In this document: one piece after another, positions 14,890 to 20,885 of the stretch
How positions within the stretch are numbered: the first letter of the stretch is position 1
Layout of the letters: each line of letters starts with the position of its first letter
NCBI GenBank assembly: GCA_036260395.1
Contig: DASZZY010000002.1
Span: 1-20,885, forward strand
Length of the DNA: 20,885 nt
Reading direction: 5' to 3'
Origin: DASZZY01 sp036260395
GTDB taxonomy: Bacteria; Actinomycetota; UBA4738; CALAEC01
Notes under the pieces: model-generated
Databases searched by the model: none
What the model saw: the letters and a program-made list of their open reading frames with translations, nothing else
What the model was told of the DNA's origin: nothing
Position numbers and translations under genes: made by a program

Positions 14890-16404
14890 TCACCCGCTGA
14901 AGTCGACGCCGCCATCCGTGGCGCATGCAGGCTGGGAAGGCGCCCGGGTCGGGTTTTCCACCCAGGCGTTCCGGATCTCTCGCAAGCACTCCGAGGCGCC
15001 CAGGACGTTGTGGCCGTGATCGGAGCTCGTGGCGACCCAGCTCCGCGACAGCAGGGCGGCCCCCTCTCTGAGGATCTCTGGCGGCGCGAACGGGTCGAAC
15101 CGCCCCCCGAGCACCAACGTCGGGATGTCGGACCGCACGGCACTGGCCATCGATGGATCAGCAGCCTCCATGGGCCATCGGCCACACACCTCGTCATGCG
15201 GACCCTCCGCAAGAGCCACGGCGTACGGATGTCCGCTGGCCGGCTGGAGCTCTGGCGAGCGGAGCGCGTCGTGGCACACCAGCGAGTAGTGCACGCCCAT
15301 GGAGACCTCCGCGGCGTCGCAGCGTGGGAGGTAGCCGAAACAGTGAGCGGGGCCCGTGAGCGCGTTCGGCTCCAGCGAGGCCAACAGCTCCACCGGCCCG
15401 ACCGGCCCCTCGGAGATCGCTGCCACCAGGCCCACGACCCCATCCGGAGAGAGGCGGTGCCCGATGACGGAAAGGAGGTGACGGAGGGCCAACAGATACC
15501 TGGAGCCGTCCAGGAGCACCTCGAGCTCCTCCGTGCCGACGTCCACGGTGGCCGGAACCGGCCCGGCTTGGACCTGGTCCAGCACGTCGCGGACCCGGCT
15601 CCGAGGCGTCGGGAACCTCGCGTCGCAACGACGATCCGCCGCGCATGCCGCCGCCAGCTCATCGATGGCCGCCTCGGTCCATCGGCCCGCCTCGGCCACC
15701 GGATCGTTCTGAGGAAACTCCGGAGCGTCCAGGACCACCTCGCTGATGTGCCCGCGATCCCGACGCATCATCTCGAGCGCGATGCGGGACGTGGTCCCGA
15801 GCGCGGTGACGCCCCACGCCTCGATCCCCAGCGCTCGACGCAGATCGTCGGCATCGGCGGCCATCGCCTCGACGTTGTAGGCGGAGACATCGACCCCTCC
15901 CTCCGCGAGCCGTCGATGACAGCCACCGACCGCTTCGAGGAACAGCTCACGCGCCCTGTCATCTGAAGAGGGAGCCGCAAGGACCACATCGGCGACTTCG
16001 TCCACCTCGGGACAGTCGAGTCGCGGCTGCGAGAGACCGGTCCCCCGCGCATCGAGCATGATCACCTCCCGGCCGATGCGCTCTGCCATGGGGGCCACAC
16101 CGCCGTAGCCGGTGGCCGCCGCCAGGTCGGTGCCGACCACGAGCATCGGTTCGCCACCGACCCGGGCGCCGGGCGGGGTGACGCGGGTCACGAGGAGGCG
16201 GATCATCCTCGATTCCGCATCACCCCTCGTCTCGGGCACCGTGAGATAGCCGCACGACGTCTCCAGCAGGATCTGCGCCGTCACCATGCCGGGGCACGGC
16301 ACCTCGGCATAAGTGGCGCCTGGTCGAGAGGGATCGCCCTCCGTCGTGCAGGCGGCTGTTACGAGCAGGACGGCCAGCGCCCCCCTGACCGTGGGCTGGA
16401 TCAC
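14890..16404 (-). CDS. Lipoprotein-like alpha/beta-hydrolase homologue lacking the nucleophile serine
   Basis: The 504-residue protein has the layout of exported tripeptidyl-aminopeptidase-like (TAP/SlpE) hydrolases. It has a lipoprotein-type signal peptide (cleavage before Cys19, TAAC), MLDARGTGLSQPRLDCPE at the oxyanion region (116-133), the lid region, and a C-terminal part with GGRFDPFAPP (Asp437) and SSDHGHN (His463/465). The nucleophile elbow, normally GxSxG in a context like W-x3-G-x-S-x-G-T-R, reads WGVTALGTTSRIAL (197-210), so Gly203 stands where Ser is expected. Acid and base remain but the nucleophile is absent, so it may be a binding or sensing protein rather than a peptidase; Thr204, Thr205 or Ser206 might substitute. 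The GTG start at 16404 overlaps the previous stop by 4 nt. It is the last gene of the operon. Confidence 0.8.
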   Translation of the reverse strand: MIQPTVRGALAVLLVTAACTTEGDPSRPGATYAEVPCPGMVTAQILLETSCGYLTVPETRGDAESRMIRLLVTRVTPPGARVGGEPMLVVGTDLAAATGYGGVAPMAERIGREVIMLDARGTGLSQPRLDCPEVDEVADVVLAAPSSDDRARELFLEAVGGCHRRLAEGGVDVSAYNVEAMAADADDLRRALGIEAWGVTALGTTSRIALEMMRRDRGHISEVVLDAPEFPQNDPVAEAGRWTEAAIDELAAACAADRRCDARFPTPRSRVRDVLDQVQAGPVPATVDVGTEELEVLLDGSRYLLALRHLLSVIGHRLSPDGVVGLVAAISEGPVGPVELLASLEPNALTGPAHCFGYLPRCDAAEVSMGVHYSLVCHDALRSPELQPASGHPYAVALAEGPHDEVCGRWPMEAADPSMASAVRSDIPTLVLGGRFDPFAPPEILREGAALLSRSWVATSSDHGHNVLGASECLREIRNAWVENPTRAPSQPACATDGGVDFSG

Positions 16405-16916
16405 GGCTGGCGCTCGAACGGCTCGGCCTCGTAATGCGCGTACTGGAACGCCTCGTCGCGGATGCCGTTCGAAGGTCCGGCGTCGGTCTCGATCAGCTCG
16501 ATCGCCAGGACGTCGTCGTCGAGCTCGTAACGGTACGTGTAGTTCGCTCCCAACTCGTCGACCATCCGGATCAGATCGCCCTCGACGGTGAACGTGCCGA
16601 ACTGGGCGTGGACGTCAGGCCCTCCGTCGGCGCTGACGAATGACTGCCAGCTGTCTCCGCTCAGTCGGAGCGTCGTCACCATGGTGGAAGTGGCCTCGTT
16701 GGCCTGGAACACGACGCCGGCCTCCTTCTTGGTGAGGCCACCGGTGACCAGCTCGTCCTCCGTCACCTCGCCACCGACCCACATCCCCTCCAACGGCGAG
16801 GCCTCTCCAGGGCTCTCTTCGGCGGCGGGTGCTGCGGGCGCCGGGCCACCTCCCCCGCCGCCGCCACACCCGGACAGCAGCGCCACGACCAGCGCGAGAG
16901 CAGGCCATCGTCTCAT
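16401..16916 (-). CDS. Small lipoprotein with lipocalin-like beta-rich domain
   Basis: The 171-residue precursor has a clear lipoprotein signal peptide with lipobox LSGC (Cys17), followed by a run of glycines and an Ala/Pro/Glu linker. The mature domain (about 42-171) begins with PLEGMWVGG and contains alternating strands such as TTLRLSGDSWQSF, GTFTVEGDLIRMV and YTYRYELDDDVLAIELI. This is the layout of small lipocalin-like lipoproteins often seen in actinobacteria. These probably bind a hydrophobic or small ligand on the outer face of the membrane, but no ligand can be named. The ATG at 16916 overlaps the upstream stop in ATGA, and its own stop overlaps the next GTG, so all three operon genes look translationally coupled. 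No family name can be given with certainty. Confidence 0.8.
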   Translation of the reverse strand: MRRWPALALVVALLSGCGGGGGGGPAPAAPAAEESPGEASPLEGMWVGGEVTEDELVTGGLTKKEAGVVFQANEATSTMVTTLRLSGDSWQSFVSADGGPDVHAQFGTFTVEGDLIRMVDELGANYTYRYELDDDVLAIELIETDAGPSNGIRDEAFQYAHYEAEPFERQP

Positions 16917-18454
16917 CGGGTCTCCCCTTCCATCGTTCGGAGCATCTGGCTGGCCATCTCGGCCCGAGTGTGGGAGCCGCGCAGCGGCGAGATGTCGAGC
17001 GGGGCCGCTTGGGATCGAGCCGACGTCTCGGTGGTCTCGCAGCTGACCGTGATCTCCCCACCGACGCAGAGGTCCGTGTCCGGGCCCCCGTCGAGCGTGT
17101 CGGTGCCGGGCAGGTGGATGCCCTCGAACAGGATGAGGTCGCCGTCCAGGAGGTCGTCGCCCGCTCGACCTTTCATGAGATCACTGCCGTCCAGGCCCAC
17201 GAGCAGGTTGCTGCCTGCATCGCCGAACACCGAGTCGTCGTGAGGGGTGCCGACCACGCCCTCCACGGCCGTCAGCAGGTCGTCGCCCTGCCCCGTCGCC
17301 ACCCCAGCCTGGAGGTCGACGGTCACGCTGGCGTGGGGCTCCTCGAAGACGCTGATGAAGCCGAAATCGGCGATGTCAAACGTGCCGGGAACGTCGGGCC
17401 CACCGTCGATGATGTCGTCGCCCCTCCCGGGGACCAGCGAGTCGTCCCCCCCTCGGCCGTAGAGCTCGTCGTCCCCCCCGAAGCCGATGAGCTCGTTGAA
17501 CGCACCGGTCCCGAAGAGCACATCGTCGTCGCCGTCGCTCCCCCACACCTCCTCGAACCCGGGAACGGAGTCGGACCCCTGCCCGATCGCCGTCCCGGCC
17601 GCGAGGTCCACGGTTACACCGGGAGCAACTTCTGGAAACGTCGTGAACGTGTAGACGAGCAGGTCGTATCCACTGCCTCCGGAGGCGGTGTCTTTCCCGA
17701 ACCCCGGCTGGACGAAGTCGAAATCGCCCGGGCCGCCCTTGAGGACGTCTCCCCCGTCGCCGCCGAGCAGGGAGTCCTCTCCGCCTTCCCCCAGGATCCG
17801 GTCGTGGCCATCGAGACCCGCGAGAAAGAAATCATCTCCTCCACGGCCGAAGATCCGATCATCTCCGTCTTCTCCGGCGAGGTCGTTCGGGTCCGCGTTG
17901 CCGATGAGCAGATCGTCGCCCGTGCCCCCGTGCACGGCCTCGATGCTTGCCACCGTGTCGCGGCCTACGCCCGTGATCACGCCCGTGGAGAGGTTGGCGA
18001 CGATGTCGTTGCTGGTTCCCTCGTAGATCGCGTGGTCCGCCTCGCCGCGACCTCCGTCCAGGTGGTCGTCGCCGGGTCCGCCGTCGAGACGGTCGATGAA
18101 GCCGGGTCCGCCCTTCAGGTAATCGTCCCCAGGACCGCCGAACACCTCGTCTTCGTGACCCGGTCCCGCCCCCACCCGGTCGGCGCCCCTGCCGGCGACC
18201 ACCAGGTCGTTCCCGGCGCCCGAGCAGACACGGTCGTTCCCGGGTCCCGAACGGATCGTGTCGTGGCCGGCCAGGGCGACGATGACGTCGGGGCCGGCGG
18301 TGCCCCTCAGGTCGTCGTTGCCCTGCGTTCCGACGATGGTGGCGTGGGCGCCGAAGCACCGCGGTGACGACGCCCCGGCCGGAGACACCCCCATGGCCCC
18401 CAGAACGAGCAATACGGCTGCCCACAGCGCGATGCCGGTGCGACGGATCCCCAC
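16913..18454 (-). CDS. Secreted RTX-type calcium-binding repeat protein
   Basis: The 513-residue protein starts with a Sec signal peptide (Arg4-5, hydrophobic 8-21, cleavage near AGA-SS at 29). It is then mostly glycine/aspartate nonapeptide repeats of the GGxGxDxhx type, for example GGPGDDYLKGGPG, GGPGDDHLDGG and GRGGDDELYG-like units, which fold into calcium-filled parallel beta rolls. Three longer modules interrupt the repeats (about 148-185, 278-316, 375-411), each with the pattern 'DL..G...G.G.D.....E.V.G...DD...G'. No enzymatic domain is visible, and there is no obvious type I secretion tail; the last 45 residues are not repetitive. The GTG at 18454 was chosen because it begins the signal peptide and has GGGGGG about 6 nt upstream; longer in-frame openings overlap the divergent sigma gene. 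It leads the three-gene exported-protein operon. Confidence 0.87.
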   Translation of the reverse strand: MGIRRTGIALWAAVLLVLGAMGVSPAGASSPRCFGAHATIVGTQGNDDLRGTAGPDVIVALAGHDTIRSGPGNDRVCSGAGNDLVVAGRGADRVGAGPGHEDEVFGGPGDDYLKGGPGFIDRLDGGPGDDHLDGGRGEADHAIYEGTSNDIVANLSTGVITGVGRDTVASIEAVHGGTGDDLLIGNADPNDLAGEDGDDRIFGRGGDDFFLAGLDGHDRILGEGGEDSLLGGDGGDVLKGGPGDFDFVQPGFGKDTASGGSGYDLLVYTFTTFPEVAPGVTVDLAAGTAIGQGSDSVPGFEEVWGSDGDDDVLFGTGAFNELIGFGGDDELYGRGGDDSLVPGRGDDIIDGGPDVPGTFDIADFGFISVFEEPHASVTVDLQAGVATGQGDDLLTAVEGVVGTPHDDSVFGDAGSNLLVGLDGSDLMKGRAGDDLLDGDLILFEGIHLPGTDTLDGGPDTDLCVGGEITVSCETTETSARSQAAPLDISPLRGSHTRAEMASQMLRTMEGETR

Positions 18455-18515
18455 GGCGACCCCCCTTCGGTTCCAGAAATGGATCTCTCGGCAGGACGAA
18501 TCCCCGGAGGGCCCG

Positions 18516-19076
18516 ATGCGTTTAGATAGAGCCGCGTTGGACCCGACGATCCGCCCGCAGCGGACAGCCGCCGGCGAGGCGGCTTCGCCGGCGTCCACCT
18601 ACGCGGAAACGGGTTTCGAGGACTTCTTCCAAGATGAGAGCGAGACGCTGTTCCGGCGTCTGTGTCTGGTGACCGGGAACCGCGCGGAAGCGGAGGACGT
18701 GATGCAGGACGCCTTCCTGAGCGTTTACGAACGCTGGGAACGCGTCCGCTCGCTGGAAGATCCGGTGGGGTATCTGTACCGGACGGCCTTCAACGCGTTC
18801 CGCAAGCGCTCACGGCGAGCGGCGATGGCCCTGAGACGGGCGATGCGAGCGCCGTCCGGGGACGAGTTCGCCGCGGCGGAGAGCCGCACGATCGTCTCCG
18901 CGGCCCTGGCCAAGCTCACACCGCGGCAGCGGGCCGCGGTCGTGCTGACCGAGCTGCTCGAGTTCGACTCCGGGGAGGCCGGCAGGATCCTCGGGATCAA
19001 GCCGTCCACCGTCCGCGCGCTGTCGTTCCAGGCCCGAGAGAGCATCAGGAGAGGGATGGGGCCACCGGATGAGTGA
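18516..19076 (+). CDS. ECF / SigE-like RNA polymerase sigma factor
   Basis: This 186-residue group 4 sigma factor has region 2 at about 37-103 (FFQDESETLFRRLCLVTGN, AEDVMQDAFLSVYERWERV, VGYLYRTAFNAFRKRSRR) and region 4 at about 126-178 (LAKLTPRQRAAVVLTELLEF, then the helix-turn-helix EAGRILGIKPSTVRALSFQA). The first 30 residues are an extra, poorly conserved tail. The ATG at 18516 has GGAGG at ideal spacing (18506-18510). It overlaps the downstream membrane beta-propeller gene by 8 nt and is divergent from the RTX operon, whose start codon is only 61 nt away. That layout suggests it controls its own operon and possibly the RTX operon, but no confident promoter motif could be read in the 61-nt gap. 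Confidence 0.9.
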   Translation: MRLDRAALDPTIRPQRTAAGEAASPASTYAETGFEDFFQDESETLFRRLCLVTGNRAEAEDVMQDAFLSVYERWERVRSLEDPVGYLYRTAFNAFRKRSRRAAMALRRAMRAPSGDEFAAAESRTIVSAALAKLTPRQRAAVVLTELLEFDSGEAGRILGIKPSTVRALSFQARESIRRGMGPPDE

Positions 19077-20181
19077 TCTTCGGGACGAGCTCGAGCGCGA
19101 GAGCCAGCGGTTCCGCCTCCGACCGGATGCGCTGGAGGCGTTCCACCGACGCCGGCGGCGGCGCGAGCGCGGCCAGCGGCTCGTTGCCGGCACGCTCGCC
19201 CTGGTCCTCGCCGGCGCCGCTACGTGGCTCGCCGTCAGCGCGCTCCGAAACATCGGGCGGCAGGAGCGCCCAGCGCGTGGTCCGCACGTGCTGCGGACGG
19301 TGGCCGTCGGCGAGCAGCCCGGTCCCATCGCGGTGGGGGAGGGCGCCGTCTGGGTCGGAGACTTCAGGACCCCAACCCTGACCCGGGTGGATCCAGCGAC
19401 CGGAGCCATCGCGGCGACGATCCGCCTCGGTGACGACGTCGGGATCGCCCAGGACATCGACGTGGTGGAGGGGCTGGTATGGGTGAAGACCGCATTCGTC
19501 CAAGCACCGCGGGAGATCCCGCCCACCGTGGTGGCGATCGACCCCAGCACGAACCAGCCGGTGTTCCGGCATCGGCTGACGCGCGCCGAGCACTCGGCCA
19601 TCGCCGTCGGAGAGGGATCGATCTGGAGCGCCAACGAGCAGACCAACGTGATCTTCCGGCGCGATGCCAGGACGGGGCGGGTCAGGAACGAGGTCGCTGG
19701 ACCACCGCTTCCCATCGACCTGGCGATCGGCGACGGGTCCGTATGGGTCCTCACGCAGGGCACGCGGGCCACCGTCCCACCCCTCCCCGGATCGGTCGTC
19801 CGGATCGATCCTGGGAGCGGCCGCATCCTCGAGACGTTTCAGGTGGGCACCGGGCCGCGAGCGATCACCTTCGGTGCCGGGGGGGTGTGGGTCGTCAACA
19901 CGGGCGATTCGACAGTTTCGCGGATCGACCCGCAGGCGAACGCAATGGCGGCGACCATCGCCGTCGACGGGTCACCCGTGGCCATCGCCGCCGACGAAGA
20001 TGCCGTGTGGGTGGCGACGTTGGAGGGACGAATCTTCCGGATGAACCCCGCCACCAACGCCTTCACCGGCCAACGTCGGCTCGAGGCCGCTCCCGGCGGC
20101 ATCGCGGTCGATCCGCGCGGCGGCACCGTATGGACCACCCTTCCGTCGCAGAAGGCCATCGTTCAGGTCGGCGACACGTAG
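19069..20181 (+). CDS. Membrane-anchored beta-propeller protein, probable non-zinc anti-sigma factor
   Basis: Residues 1-36 are a charged cytoplasmic stretch (MSDLRDELERES at the start, then an Arg-rich helix), 37-57 a single membrane segment, and 70-370 an outside domain. That domain repeats the pattern 'G..P..IA.G.G.VWV.......V.RIDP.TG' about six or seven times (for example around 81, 172, 212, 260, 300, 340), which is a YncE/virginiamycin-B-lyase-like beta-propeller. The overlap with the ECF sigma gene (ATG inside its last codons) and the inside-membrane-outside layout suggest that it is the partner anti-sigma factor with a propeller sensor. It has no zinc-finger cysteines, so sigma binding by the 36-residue tail is inference. 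A plain exported propeller protein remains possible. A lyase function is unlikely. Confidence 0.78.
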   Translation: MSDLRDELERESQRFRLRPDALEAFHRRRRRRERGQRLVAGTLALVLAGAATWLAVSALRNIGRQERPARGPHVLRTVAVGEQPGPIAVGEGAVWVGDFRTPTLTRVDPATGAIAATIRLGDDVGIAQDIDVVEGLVWVKTAFVQAPREIPPTVVAIDPSTNQPVFRHRLTRAEHSAIAVGEGSIWSANEQTNVIFRRDARTGRVRNEVAGPPLPIDLAIGDGSVWVLTQGTRATVPPLPGSVVRIDPGSGRILETFQVGTGPRAITFGAGGVWVVNTGDSTVSRIDPQANAMAATIAVDGSPVAIAADEDAVWVATLEGRIFRMNPATNAFTGQRRLEAAPGGIAVDPRGGTVWTTLPSQKAIVQVGDT

Positions 20182-20348
20182 CCACGGGCCCATCGCGTGA
20201 TCCATCGTCACGTCGCTCGGCCCGGCTAATCGCACAACGCCGCTACACTCCGCCGTGCGTGCCGGCGCTCTCCACCATCGTGAACCGCATCTCCACGCCT
20301 TCCGGGTGAGCGCCCTCCACGGGGAGGGCCGGAGGAAGGGAGGAAGAC
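20182..20348 (+). promoter_or_regulatory. Intergenic region with leader of the repeat-protein gene
   Basis: This 167-nt gap holds a TACACT box (20242-20247 by my count) resembling a vegetative -10, without a good -35, about 100 nt before the next start. A strong ribosome-binding site, GGGAGGAAG, ends a few nt before the ATG at 20349. A short CGTGA/TCACG inverted repeat just after the previous stop could be a weak terminator. No coding region is supported here. Confidence 0.35.
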
Positions 20349-20852
20349 ATGGCGGTTACCAGCGAGCGTCTCATCACCAGCCGCAGCATGCCGGGCGCGA
20401 GGGGGCTTGCGGCCCTGATCCTGGCCCTGTCGGTGACGGTCACGCTGCTGTACGTCTCGCGCGAGGCGATCGACCGGGTTCCCGTGTCGAAGGGACTGTC
20501 CGCGGAGGCCATCCACAACTCCCGGGCATTCGTCAGGGAGCAGGGCGCTCCTCAGATCGAGGTTGCCCGGATCTTCGGTTCCGGCGCCTACATCCGGGAG
20601 GCGGCCGGCGCCACGCTGGTCAGCCTGTCGGCCGAGGCCATCGCCGGCTCGCGGGCGTTCGTGAGGGAGCAGGGGACACCGCCGATCTTCGGCTCCGGGG
20701 CGTACCTCCGGGAGATCCCCGGCGCGGTGGCCCTCTCGTTCAGCCCTGAGGTGCTGTGGAACTCGGCGGCACACACCCGGGAGCAGGCCGAAACTCCCAA
20801 GAGCCAGCCGCTGCACACCACCTGGGCCCACGTGCGGGAGGCCCCCGCCTGA
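20349..20852 (+). CDS. Small single-span membrane protein with internal repeats, unknown function
   Basis: I do not recognise this 167-residue protein. Residues 1-18 are short and basic, 19-36 form one membrane segment (GLAALILALSVTVTLLYV), and the rest is expected outside. That part consists of three units of 43, 38 and about 34 residues (from 50, 93 and 131). The first two are near copies: LSAEAIHNSRAFVREQG then IFGSGAYIRE, versus LSAEAIAGSRAFVREQG then IFGSGAYLRE; the third is decayed. A short motif [ST]-x-A-[FYH]-x-R-E recurs six times, ending at residues 64, 84, 107, 122, 145 and 164. There are no cysteines and no enzyme motifs. The start has an excellent ribosome-binding site, and codon use matches the neighbours, so it is a real gene. 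It follows the propeller gene on the same strand after 167 nt, with its own leader. Confidence 0.8.
   Translation: MAVTSERLITSRSMPGARGLAALILALSVTVTLLYVSREAIDRVPVSKGLSAEAIHNSRAFVREQGAPQIEVARIFGSGAYIREAAGATLVSLSAEAIAGSRAFVREQGTPPIFGSGAYLREIPGAVALSFSPEVLWNSAAHTREQAETPKSQPLHTTWAHVREAPA
20496..20840 (+). repeat. Three in-frame tandem repeats within the small membrane protein gene
   Basis: Units span 20496-20624 (43 codons), 20625-20738 (38 codons) and 20739-20840 (34 codons). The first two share most residues; the length difference is a five-residue insertion before IFGSGAY. The third keeps only the SxAHTREQ and AHVREAP landmarks. The DNA copies have diverged at synonymous sites, so this is an old duplication kept at protein level. 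Confidence 0.8.
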
Positions 20853-20885
20853 GGCGGCAACCCAAGACGGTCGACGCGGTGCCGG

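Noticed and set aside
16913..18454. RTX haemolysin or toxin
   Set aside because: Only calcium-binding repeats and a Sec signal are seen; there is no pore-forming or enzymatic domain and no type I secretion genes nearby.
18258..18515. Upstream in-frame extension of the second sigma factor
   Set aside because: It overlaps the RTX gene's signal-peptide region on the opposite strand, while the ATG at 18516 has an ideal ribosome-binding site.
18455..18515. GGAACC on the minus strand as an ECF -35 box for the RTX operon
   Set aside because: It lies only about 14 nt before the GTG, which would put the -10 box inside the coding sequence, and no CGTC occurs at 16-17 nt spacing.
18455..18598. Upstream in-frame extension of the RTX protein
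   Set aside because: It would bury the signal peptide about 48 residues in and overlap the divergent sigma gene; the GTG at 18454 has a good ribosome-binding site.
20226..20831. 201-residue minus-strand open frame opposite the repeat protein
   Set aside because: The plus-strand gene has a ribosome-binding site, a membrane segment and conserved protein repeats; the minus frame is a mirror of those repeats with no recognisable features.
20496..20840. CRISPR-like or DNA-level repeat array
   Set aside because: The units are unequal in length, in frame and diverged at synonymous sites, so they are protein repeats.

Overview
The window is a very GC-rich (roughly 70% by eye) piece of bacterial chromosome, most likely from an uncultured or deep-branching actinomycetote. 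The main reason is gene order. On the minus strand rsmI, metG, tatD, a DUF348/G5 cell-wall protein, ksgA and ispE run together, with glmU-prs nearby, which is a classic actinobacterial housekeeping neighbourhood. Many GTG/TTG starts, leaderless-looking promoters and zinc-finger anti-sigma factors agree. The genus cannot be named from sequence alone. I see no insertion sequence, prophage, CRISPR array or integration site.

Layout. 1-159 is the 3' end of an exported InlB-type repeat protein, facing prs across a UUCG hairpin. 209-2630 (minus) is glmU-prs, for UDP-GlcNAc and PRPP synthesis. 2862-6536 (plus) is a three-gene overlapping operon: an ECF sigma factor, a large zinc-finger anti-sigma factor with an extracytoplasmic sensor region, and an exported M15-type peptidase. 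6550-8565 (minus) is a membrane protein with an embedded spermidine-synthase-like methyltransferase-fold domain. 8661-8731 is a tRNA-Gln(TTG) with an unusual C at position 33. 8746-14829 (minus) is the housekeeping run ispE, ksgA, the DUF348/G5/RlpA protein, tatD, metG and rsmI.

14890-18454 (minus) is an operon of three exported proteins joined by 4-nt stop/start overlaps: an RTX-type calcium-binding repeat protein, a small lipocalin-like lipoprotein, and a lipoprotein alpha/beta-hydrolase whose nucleophile serine is missing. It is divergent from a second ECF sigma gene (18516-19076) that overlaps a membrane-anchored beta-propeller protein (19069-20181), probably an unconventional anti-sigma factor. 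At 20349-20852 lies a small membrane-anchored protein with an internal repeat I do not recognise.

How they may work together. The housekeeping genes cover ribosome maturation (RsmI, KsgA), translation (MetG, tRNA-Gln), isoprenoid and cell-wall precursors (IspE, GlmU) and wall remodelling (RlpA-type protein). Two separate ECF sigma modules sit among them, each next to exported envelope proteins. The least described part is 14890-20852: a divergent sigma/beta-propeller pair beside the RTX/lipoprotein/pseudo-hydrolase operon, followed by the repeat protein. That these act as one signalling system is inference from position and gene architecture.
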